Part shown: one piece after another, positions 1-5,741 of the stretch
How the letters are laid out: every line of letters starts with the position of its first letter
How positions within the stretch are numbered: the stretch's first letter is position 1
NCBI GenBank assembly: GCA_964626275.1
Contig: CAZVCZ010000064.1
Location: 1 to 9,592, forward strand
Source of the DNA: M55B157 sp964626275
GTDB taxonomy: Bacteria; Actinomycetota; Actinomycetes; S36-B12
DNA length: 9,592 bases
Reading direction: 5' to 3'
Position numbers and translations under genes: made by a program
The notes under the pieces: model-generated
Database searches by the model: none
What the model was told of the DNA's origin: nothing
The model's input: only the letters and a program-made list of their open reading frames with translations

Positions 1-743
1 ATGTGATGAGCTGCAATCCGCTGCGTCCGGCTGCCTACGCATCCGGCGAACATCACGTTCGCGCCCGTGAGGACGCGGGGAGTCGCGATTGGGTGGTGTT
101 CGAGGGCGGCCTGTCGGAGGTGGGTGCCGCGGGTGAGGGGTTCACCTTCGACAACGAGCTGCCGCGGCATCCGGCGTACGTTCCGGCCTTCCGGATCGAT
201 CGGGACCTGGTCACGAATCGGCAGTGGCTGGAGTTCATGGCCGACGGTGGGTATGCGCGCCACGAGTTCTGGCTCTCGGATGGCTGGGCGCGGGTGAAGG
301 CCGAAGGCTGGCAGGCGCCGATGTATTGGATCGAACAGGACGGTCAGTGGTGGCAGCACACCCTGTCGGGAACACGACCCCTTGATCTGGATGAGCCGGT
401 GATCCATGTGAGCCACTACGAGGCTGATGCCTACGCGTCCTGGGCGGGAGCTCGGCTGCCCACGGAATTCGAATGGGAGTTGGCCGCGGATCAGGGTGCG
501 CTGCGCAATGTCGACGACTCGTGCTGGCAGTGGACTTCCTCGGCCTACCTGCCCTATCCGGGATTCCGGGCGGCGGCGGGCGCGGTGGGGGAATACAACG
601 GCAAGTTCATGTCGAACCAGATGGTGTTGCGTGGCGGAGCCTGCATCACACCGGCTGGACATACCCGCACCACCTACCGGAACTTCTACCCCCCGCACAG
701 CCGCTGGGCGTTCAGTGGAGTCCGCTTAGCCGCCGACGCCTGA
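1..743 (+). CDS. egtB: EgtB-type sulfoxide synthase, C-terminal part (5' end outside window)
   Basis: Seen: an open frame runs in from the left edge and ends at TGA 741-743. The N-terminal peptide (SCNPLRPAAY) fits the linker after the DinB-like half of EgtB, so the methionines near position 3 are probably internal. The visible part is an FGE/sulfatase-modifying-factor fold: FRIDRDLVTNRQWLEFM, then YASWAGARLPTEFEWELAA, then WQWTSSAYLPYPGFRA, EYNGKFMSNQMVLRGGA, TYRNFYPP and a closing FSGVRLA. Known: EgtB is a non-haem iron enzyme that joins hercynine to gamma-glutamylcysteine (some types use cysteine) to make the sulfoxide precursor of ergothioneine, a cytosolic thiol antioxidant. The iron-binding histidines lie in the missing N-terminal half. 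No egtC or egtD follows, so any egt partners must lie upstream. Related OvoA or SenA (selenoneine) enzymes cannot be fully excluded without the N-terminus. Confidence 0.88.
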   Translation, partial: VMSCNPLRPAAYASGEHHVRAREDAGSRDWVVFEGGLSEVGAAGEGFTFDNELPRHPAYVPAFRIDRDLVTNRQWLEFMADGGYARHEFWLSDGWARVKAEGWQAPMYWIEQDGQWWQHTLSGTRPLDLDEPVIHVSHYEADAYASWAGARLPTEFEWELAADQGALRNVDDSCWQWTSSAYLPYPGFRAAAGAVGEYNGKFMSNQMVLRGGACITPAGHTRTTYRNFYPPHSRWAFSGVRLAADA

Positions 744-789
744 ACCATTTGTCGGGCCTCCTCCCAAATCCATCGACCCCGACGAACGA

Positions 790-826
790 CTCAGGGCGCC
801 CATGCTGATCGCATGAACGCCCTGAG
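790..826. terminator. Composite hairpin, probable bidirectional terminator
   Basis: A 9-bp perfect stem (CTCAGGGCG 790-798 with CGCCCTGAG 818-826) encloses a 2x2 internal loop (CC/AA) and a second 5-bp stem (CATGC 801-805 with GCATG 811-815) closed by a 5-nt loop. It lies between the 3' end of egtB on the plus strand and the 3' end of tRNA-Pro on the minus strand, so both transcripts run into it. The plus side is followed by only ATTT and there is no long U-tract, as is usual for high-GC actinobacterial terminators. The terminator role is inferred from structure and position. Confidence 0.7.
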
Positions 827-833
827 ATTTGCG

Positions 834-907
<74 letters not shown>

Positions 908-919
908 AAGTGCCCGGGA

Positions 920-925
920 AGTCTA
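920..925 (-). promoter_or_regulatory. Putative -10 box of tRNA-Pro
   Basis: TAGACT read on the minus strand lies 12 nt upstream of the mature tRNA 5' end. This predicts a start near 913 and a short 5' leader for RNase P to remove. No good -35 hexamer is seen at the expected spacing; TGATCG, with an 18-nt spacer, is a weak candidate. Spacing and the TANNNT match are the only support. Confidence 0.45.
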
Positions 926-938
926 GCCCGGGGAGGAA

Positions 939-956
939 CCCCGCGATCAGGCGGGG
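939..956 (-). terminator. Small GC-rich hairpin over the metallophosphoesterase stop codon
   Basis: CCCCGC (939-944) can pair with GCGGGG (951-956), leaving a 6-nt loop that contains the TGA stop of the metallophosphoesterase gene. On the minus strand it is followed by TTCCTCC rather than a U-run. It could help terminate or stabilise that mRNA before the tRNA-Pro promoter, but a 6-bp G/C stem is not rare in DNA this GC-rich. Confidence 0.3.
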
Positions 957-1816
957 ACGACCTCGATGAGGGTCGCTTCCGGTGGGCATGCGAACCGGAT
1001 CGGCGCATAGGGGGAGGTGCCCAGACCCGCCGACACGTGCAGATGGGACTGCCCGTGGCGCGACAGGCCGCGAGCCCGCCCACGATCCAGATCGCAGTTG
1101 GTCACCAGCGCCCCCGCGCCCGGCAGGCGCACCTGTCCGCCATGGGTGTGTCCGGCCAAGATCAGTCCCACCCCGTCGGCGGCCATCGCATCGAGCACCC
1201 GCAGGTATGGCGCATGGGCGACCCCGAACTCCACGTCCGCCGCCGGTCCCGCAACCTGCGCGTAGTCGTCGCGTTCGATGTGGGGATCATCGACTCCTCG
1301 CAACGCGATCGAGCCGGCGGGAAGCGACATCGTCGCCGTCGCATTGCCCAGGTGCGCCCAGCCACCGGTCTCCAGGCCGCTGATGAGATCACCCCAGGGC
1401 AGCTCCGAGCGTGACGGATCCAGGTCGCTCGGTCCGGCGAAGTAGGCGAACGGGTTGATCGGGGTCGGGGCGTAGTAGTCGTTACTACCCAGCACGAAGG
1501 CCCCGGGGACATCGAGGAGCGGATCGAGGGCGTCCATCGCGACCGGAACCCCGTCATGATCGGAGATGATGTCCCCGGTCACGATGACCAGATCAGGCCG
1601 CAGTTCCGCCAACCCGCGCACCCAATCCTGCAACCTCCGACGAGCCGGCGTGAGGTGCAGATCCGACAGGTGCAGGACGCGAAGCGGATCGTGTCCCTCG
1701 GGCAGCATCGCCACGGTCGTGCGCCGCAACCGATAACGCGACGCCTCCCAGCGGGCATAGGCCAGACCGGCGGCACCGGTGAGGGCCGCGGTGGTGAGCA
1801 GGGGAGTCAGGCGCAT
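947..1816 (-). CDS. Membrane-anchored calcineurin-like metallophosphoesterase (Rv3683/YkuE type)
   Basis: The 289-residue product starts at ATG 1816 and stops at 947. Residues about 4-21 form a hydrophobic N-terminal anchor, so the catalytic domain is probably held at the membrane. The metallophosphoesterase motifs appear in order: DLHL (D52, H54), GDII (G81-D82), GSND (110-113), VAHAP (H201) and GHTHGGQ (222-228, H223 and H225). The family uses a two-metal centre to cleave phosphomono- or diesters; the substrate here cannot be told. The third motif reads GSND instead of the usual GNH(D/E), so the catalytic His position is Asn. Gene order beside the PBP and WhiB genes matches Rv3683 of M. tuberculosis. 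No convincing Shine-Dalgarno precedes the ATG; GACACT (1829-1824) is at most a weak leaderless-type -10. The gene is divergent from the yqeY-type gene across a 70-bp gap. Confidence 0.85.
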   Translation of the reverse strand: MRLTPLLTTAALTGAAGLAYARWEASRYRLRRTTVAMLPEGHDPLRVLHLSDLHLTPARRRLQDWVRGLAELRPDLVIVTGDIISDHDGVPVAMDALDPLLDVPGAFVLGSNDYYAPTPINPFAYFAGPSDLDPSRSELPWGDLISGLETGGWAHLGNATATMSLPAGSIALRGVDDPHIERDDYAQVAGPAADVEFGVAHAPYLRVLDAMAADGVGLILAGHTHGGQVRLPGAGALVTNCDLDRGRARGLSRHGQSHLHVSAGLGTSPYAPIRFACPPEATLIEVVPA

Positions 1817-1875
1817 CTGTTCCAGTGTCGCACCGGTGTCGAATCAGTGAGGTGAGAGGATGGTGCCCCACCCTT

Positions 1876-1881
1876 GAGAGG
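1876..1881 (+). promoter_or_regulatory. Shine-Dalgarno of the yqeY-type gene
   Basis: GAGAGG lies 5 nt before ATG 1887. It is one of the clearest ribosome-binding sites in the window and fixes this start, in contrast to the apparently leaderless starts at 5312 and 8013. Confidence 0.65.
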
Positions 1882-1886
1882 TTTCC

Positions 1887-2351
1887 ATGAGCGAGTTGAA
1901 GGATCGACTGCAGGCTGATCTCACCCAGGCCATGCGGGATCACGACGAGGTCACCCTGCGCACCGTGCGCATGATGCTCACCGCCATCACGAATGCCGAG
2001 GTCGCCGGCGACACGGCGAAGCAACTCACCGACGAGGAGATCGTCGCCGTCGCGTCCACCGAGGCGAAGAAGCGCCGCGAGGCTGCAGCGTCCTACACCG
2101 ACGCCGGCGCCGAGCAGCGCGCCCAGGATGAACTCGACGAACTCGCCGTCATCATGCGCTACCTGCCAAGCCAACTCAGCGATGAGGAATTGCAGGCCCT
2201 CGTTGCCGAAGCGGTGGCGGAGGCGGAGGCTCAGGGTAAGACGGGCCCGGCGGCCATGGGTGTGGTGATGAAGTCGTTGCAGCCCAAGGTCCGTGGTCGG
2301 GCCGACGGTGGTGCCGTCGCGGCGATGGTGAAGTCAGCGCTGGGCAGTTAG
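1887..2351 (+). CDS. yqeY: GatB/YqeY domain protein
   Basis: This 154-residue protein has the usual full length of stand-alone YqeY proteins and the typical order: N-terminal helices (LKDRLQADLTQAMRDHD, then LRTVRMMLTAI), a conserved EAKKRREAAASYTDAG region, LPSQLSDEELQALVAEAV, a Gly/Lys loop (AQGKTGPAAMGVVMKSLQPK) and a VKSAL C-terminus. The domain resembles the C-terminal tail of GatB in tRNA-dependent amidotransferase, but free YqeY has no firmly established biochemical role; a link to tRNA or amino-acid metabolism is an inference. It is cytosolic, with no signal or membrane segment. It converges on the PBP gene so tightly that the two stop codons overlap (TTAG, 2348-2351). Confidence 0.9.
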   Translation: MSELKDRLQADLTQAMRDHDEVTLRTVRMMLTAITNAEVAGDTAKQLTDEEIVAVASTEAKKRREAAASYTDAGAEQRAQDELDELAVIMRYLPSQLSDEELQALVAEAVAEAEAQGKTGPAAMGVVMKSLQPKVRGRADGGAVAAMVKSALGS

Positions 2352-5028
2352 CCCGCGTCGCCAGAGACCGGTTCTGCGGATTCCTCCACGACCGGTTCGC
2401 TGGGCGCTGGCTCAGGTTCGACCGGGTCGACCGGGTCGCTGGGTGCGGGTGTCGGCTCGACGGGATCGACCGGATCAGGTGGTGCCGGTGTCGGCTCCAC
2501 GGGATCGACCGGTTCGGTGGGTGCGGGTGTCGGTTCGACCGGCTCAGTCGGCTCGGGATCGCTGCCCCGGGGACCTTCCATGCGAGACCTGTCGCGGCCT
2601 GTCCTGCCTGGCCGGTGGGGCTGTAGCCGACGACGCTGATTTGATAGCGCTCGCCCGGTTCGAGACCGCGAATGACACAGCTCATCCGTCCGCTGCTCGC
2701 CGTGACGTTGCAGCTGAAACCGCCCTTATTCAGTGAGGCGGTGTAGCGCACCGCCTTCACCGGCAGGTAGGCCGGCTGCCCGGGCTGAGAGGCGACGGGG
2801 GTCTCGGGCGAGGGGTCCCAGGAAATCTCGATCTCGGTGCCGTCCGGGGAGACGGCCTCGACCCGCACGTTCCGCGGCGCTTGCGCCTGCGGCAGGGAAA
2901 CGGCCGGCGGCGAGTAGGTGCCGGAGTTACCGCGGACCGGGCCGAGCCCCCAGGGGCTCTCGAGCTGGAAGTCCTTCGGGGGACTGCCCGCGAGGGCGGC
3001 CATCATGGATTCCCGCCAGATCGGTCCGGGGATCTGACCACCGGTGACGTAGGAGTAGTACTGCCCGTTGATGGTGACGTTCGTCATCGGGTACTTGAAG
3101 CCACCACGCGGATCGCCCACCCACACCGCACCAGCGAGATCGGGGGTGAAGCCGGCGAACCAGATCGCCGCGTTGTCATTGGTCGACCCGGTTTTGCCGG
3201 CCGCGGGACGATCGGGCAGCGACATGGCCGCGCCGGTGCGACCCGACAGTGGACCGTCGATGACCCCGGTGAGGATGGCGGCAACGGAGTCGGCGACACC
3301 TCGATCGATGACCTGGGTGCAGCGCGGGGGCGCCGGGGCGATGTCGTCACCGTTGCGGTCGGTGATCTGCAGGATCGGGCGCGGCTCGCAGTATTCGCCG
3401 TGATTGGCGAAGGCAGCGTAGGCGCCCGCCATCGACAGTGGCGAGACCTCCATCGTGCCGAGGGAGAATGTCGGGACCCGCAGCAGATCGCCGCCACCAC
3501 CGAGATAGACCCCCATTTGCTCGGCGATCTCGGCCTGGCGGCACAGGCCGTACTTCTCGGCGAGGGTGAGGAAGTAGGTGTTGGTGGAGAACGCGGTCGC
3601 CTGCCACATGTCGAGATAGCCGGCCGAGCCGGAATTGCGGAAGGTCAAGGGCCCGAAGGGAACGCCGGTCTCGCAGTTCACAAAGTCGTTGAAGACCTTG
3701 GGATTGGGCGAATCGATGCGTTCGCTGGGCGTTTGCCCGGCCTCGAGCGCAGCGGCGAGGGTGAACACCTTGAAGGTCGAACCAGCCTGCATGCCGATCG
3801 TGCCGCCCATGTCGCGATCGACGTTGTAGTTGTAGGTCGTCTTCCCGCGGCCCTTCAGTCCCCACTCACGGTTCTGGGCCATCGCGATGATGTCGCCGGT
3901 GCCCGGACGGACCAGGGTGATCGCAGCAGCACGCCCGCTCTCGTCCTTGATGGGAATGTAGGAGGTGACCGCATCGGTCGCCCCCTGCTGGGCCCGGGGA
4001 TCCAAGGTGGTGCGGATGGTGAGCCCACCACGACGCAGGAACGCCTCGCGTTCCGCCGGAGTCTCGCCGTAGGCCGGATCCGAACGCAGAGTGCGCACGA
4101 CGTATTCGCAGAAGTACGGCGCGTAGGACGACGTGCAGCCGTTCGCCGGAAGTGACGGGTTGAGCGTGTCCTCGATCGGCACGCGACGAGCGGCGGCGGC
4201 CTGGGTGGAGGTGATGTAGCCGAGTTCGCTCATCTTCGCGAGCACGATGTTTCGTCGCCGCTCGGACAGATCGGGATTGCGCGTCGGATCGAAGGCGCTG
4301 GGCCGCTGCACGATGCCGGCGATGGTGGCGGCCTCGACGAGCGTCAACTCGCTCGCCGGCTTGGAGAAGTAGCGACGGGCGGCGGCCTCGACGCCGTAGG
4401 CACCGCCACCGAAGTAGACGATGTTGAGATATTTCTCGAGGACCTGCTCCTTGGTGAAGCGGCGCTCGAGGGCGAGGGCGTAGCGGATCTCACGCAACTT
4501 GCGGGACGGGGTGCGGCCCTGCGCGGCTTCAAGTTCGGCCTCGCTGGTGGCCTGCGCGATGAGCACGTTCTTCACGTACTGCTGCGTGATGGTCGAGCCA
4601 CCCTGGATGCTGCCGCCGGGGTTGGAGGTGTTGCTCACGACCGCGCGAACGGTGCCGCGCAGATCGACCCCGGAGTGCTCGAGGAACCGCTCGTCCTCGA
4701 TGGCGACGATGGCCTGACGCATCGCCGGAGCGACGGCGGCGAGGGGAACCTCGATGCGATTCTGGTAGTAGATCGTGGCAAGGACCGAACCATCGGCGGC
4801 CTGGATGACCGAGCGCTCGGGGAGGTCCGGGGTGTCCAGCGAGGTCGGCAACGACTCGAAGCTGTCCACGGCGCTTCGGGTGAGGGCTCCCGCACCGGCG
4901 GCGAGGGGCAACACCATCGCAGCGGCCACGATCCCGGCGAGCCCGGCGACGACGACGAAGGCGAGCAGGCGCCCGACAGCGCCGATCGGCCCGGTCGAGC
5001 CGTCGGGGCGAAGGCGGCGGGGTGCCAC
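2348..5028 (-). CDS. ponA2: Bifunctional class A penicillin-binding protein (PonA2-like) with one frame break in its C-terminal tail
   Basis: The protein polymerises and cross-links peptidoglycan outside the membrane. From GTG 5028 the order is: short cytosolic N-terminus; membrane helix about 20-49; GT51 transglycosylase with EDERF (catalytic Glu about 111) and GGSTITQQ 143-150; transpeptidase with STFK (Ser417, Lys420), STN 481-483 and KTGS from 612; then an FN3-like domain about 715-818 (EIEISWDPSP, GLEPGERYQISVVGY). GTG 5028 follows AAAGG by 12 nt; in-frame starts up to 5148 exist but would place a Pro-rich non-conserved stretch first. Near 2567-2574 the frame breaks. Read straight on, it gives Arg/Ser/His-rich residues antisense to the yqeY-type gene, to 2176. 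Shifted by one base, it gives a Pro/Glu/Asp-rich repeat tail ending at 2348, about 893 residues in total. The second reading is preferred. Synteny with whiB4 supports PonA2, but mycobacterial PonA2 carries a PASTA domain and none is seen here. Confidence 0.88.
2397..2552 (-). repeat. Four tandem 39-bp repeats coding the PBP Pro/Glu/Asp tail
   Basis: Four diverged 39-bp units lie end to end at 2397-2435, 2436-2474, 2475-2513 and 2514-2552, sharing core words such as GGTGTCGGCTC and GATCGACCGG on the plus strand. In the preferred minus-strand frame each unit encodes a 13-residue peptide of the type PDPVDPVEPTPAP. Such tails are common as extended, acidic, cell-wall-spanning extensions of actinobacterial surface proteins. 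Because 39 is a multiple of 3, every frame shows a peptide repeat, so the repeat alone does not choose the frame. Copy number may vary between strains. Confidence 0.85.
2567..2574 (-). other. Frame-break site in the PBP gene (CCCCGGGG tract)
   Basis: Upstream of this tract the minus-strand frame encodes a good FN3-like domain ending LAWKVPG. Downstream, the frame offset by one base encodes the acidic Pro-rich tail with a stop at 2348. The tract reads GTC-CCC-GGG-GCA in the first frame and GGT-CCC-CGG-GGC in the second. One extra G or C would join them, and a -1 slip of the CCC codon onto the identical CCC would do the same. A sequencing or assembly error, a true mutation and programmed frameshifting all fit. 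Confidence 0.65.
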
Positions 5029-5217
5029 GGGGTGGTCGCACCTTTCGTCGGGGTCGGGATGGGTCGTCGGTGGTTCTGCGGGTACGTACACCGAGACGTC
5101 TCCCAGGGTAAGCGACGCAGGGGCCCGATCACGGGTTCCAGGGCCCACGGCTAGGCGGAGGGGATACCCGTAGGGACCGGTCAGAGCCGGGGGTACACGA
5201 CACCGGATGGAGCACGA

Positions 5218-5233
5218 GATGACCTAGATCACA
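5218..5233. promoter_or_regulatory. Candidate CRP/GlxR-type operator
   Basis: GATGACCTAGATCACA matches the actinobacterial CRP/GlxR consensus TGTGA-NNTANN-TCACA at every fixed position except the first two: the right half-site TCACA and central TA are exact, and the left half reads GATGA. It sits at the edge of the AT-rich island. Its centre is about 86 bp upstream of the predicted whiB4 start, and it lies close to or downstream of possible PBP -10 words. Activation of whiB4 and/or repression of the PBP gene are both possible; this is inference. Confidence 0.5.
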
Positions 5234-5299
5234 AAAATAGTAGATTATTACCACCTTGTTCTAGTTAAATATGACCTGTCTGGTCGCGCGTGAGGCGCG

Positions 5300-5305
5300 T
5301 AGCGT
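5300..5305 (+). promoter_or_regulatory. Putative -10 box for leaderless whiB4
   Basis: TAGCGT lies exactly 6 nt before GTG 5312 and no Shine-Dalgarno sequence precedes that codon. A start about 7 nt past the -10 would put +1 on the G of GTG, giving a leaderless mRNA. The DUF4177 gene has the same arrangement. No clear -35 was found at 17-18 nt. Confidence 0.5.
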
Positions 5306-5311
5306 CCGGCG

Positions 5312-5725
5312 GTGCCAGAGGGGACGAGAGTCACCGGCGGGAGTCGCGGAACTCCTGTGACGCCTGTGACACCCGTCAATCCCTACCAGCAGTGGTGGAA
5401 GGAGACGCTCGAACCCATGTCAGCCTCCGGTGAGTGGACGGTGCACGCCGCCTGTCGAACAACCGACCCCGACACCCTTTTCGTGCAGGGTGCCGCCCAG
5501 AACCGCGCCAAGGTGATCTGCTCGGGGTGCCAGGTGCGCACCGAGTGCCTCGCCGACGCGCTGGACAACCGGGTGGAGTTCGGTGTGTGGGGTGGCATGA
5601 CCGAGCGGGAACGCCGCGCGCTGCTGCGCCGTCGGCCCCAGGTGACCTCGTGGCGTGAACTGCTGTTGAGTGCACGCGACGAATACGAGCGGACCCAGAC
5701 CCCGTCCGCCTCGCGCGCCTCCTGA
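5312..5725 (+). CDS. whiB4: WhiB4-like iron-sulfur transcriptional regulator
   Basis: The 137-residue product has the complete WhiB signature: four cysteines (C48, and C70-x2-C73-x5-C79) to bind a [4Fe-4S] cluster, the turn GVWGG (91-95), and a basic C-terminus (ERERRALLRRRP) for DNA contact. The blocks CRTTDPDxLFVxGAAQ and ALDNRVEFGVWGGMTER closely resemble M. tuberculosis WhiB4 as I recall it. Known: WhiB4 there is an oxygen-sensitive regulator and DNA-condensing protein tied to redox balance and beta-lactam response. GTG 5312 is preferred because of the -10 at leaderless spacing; ATG 5417, preceded by AAGGAG at about 12 nt, is an alternative that would remove a Thr/Pro/Val-rich N-terminus. 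It is divergent from the PBP gene and converges on the ATPase operon with 16 bp between stops. Confidence 0.9.
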   Translation: MPEGTRVTGGSRGTPVTPVTPVNPYQQWWKETLEPMSASGEWTVHAACRTTDPDTLFVQGAAQNRAKVICSGCQVRTECLADALDNRVEFGVWGGMTERERRALLRRRPQVTSWRELLLSARDEYERTQTPSASRAS

Positions 5726-5741
5726 TCGTTGCGCGCCGGCC

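Larger units (their letters stand above)
5029..5311. promoter_or_regulatory. Divergent control region between ponA2 and whiB4
   Basis: This 283-bp region separates the two starts. Its half next to the PBP is GC-rich and holds the perfect palindromes GAGACGTCTC (5093-5102) and GTACGTAC (5082-5089), plus a possible minus-strand -10, TACCCT (5110-5105). The other half holds an AT-rich island from about 5229 to 5275, very unlike the surrounding GC-rich DNA, with minus-strand -10-like words such as TACTAT (5242-5237) that could drive the PBP gene. A CRP-like palindrome borders the island. No small gene is evident apart from alternative upstream PBP starts. Confidence 0.5.

Noticed and set aside
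2176..2347. Extension of the PBP frame antisense to the yqeY-type gene
   Set aside because: The residues are Arg/Ser/His/Pro-rich with no domain likeness and cross a well-conserved gene; the one-base-shifted frame ends neatly at 2348 instead.
2881..4155. Long plus-strand open frame (424 codons) opposite the PBP gene
   Set aside because: It is antisense to conserved GT51/transpeptidase motifs, shows no recognisable domain, and such open antisense frames are normal in very GC-rich coding DNA.
5029..5148. N-terminal extension of the PBP to a GTG at 5148
   Set aside because: The extra 40 residues look non-conserved and no ribosome-binding site was seen at 5148; GTG 5028, behind AAAGG, begins just before the membrane helix. 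It remains an alternative.
5272..5285. GACCTGTCTGGTC inverted repeat upstream of whiB4
   Set aside because: Only 4-bp arms; too short to support an operator without conservation data.
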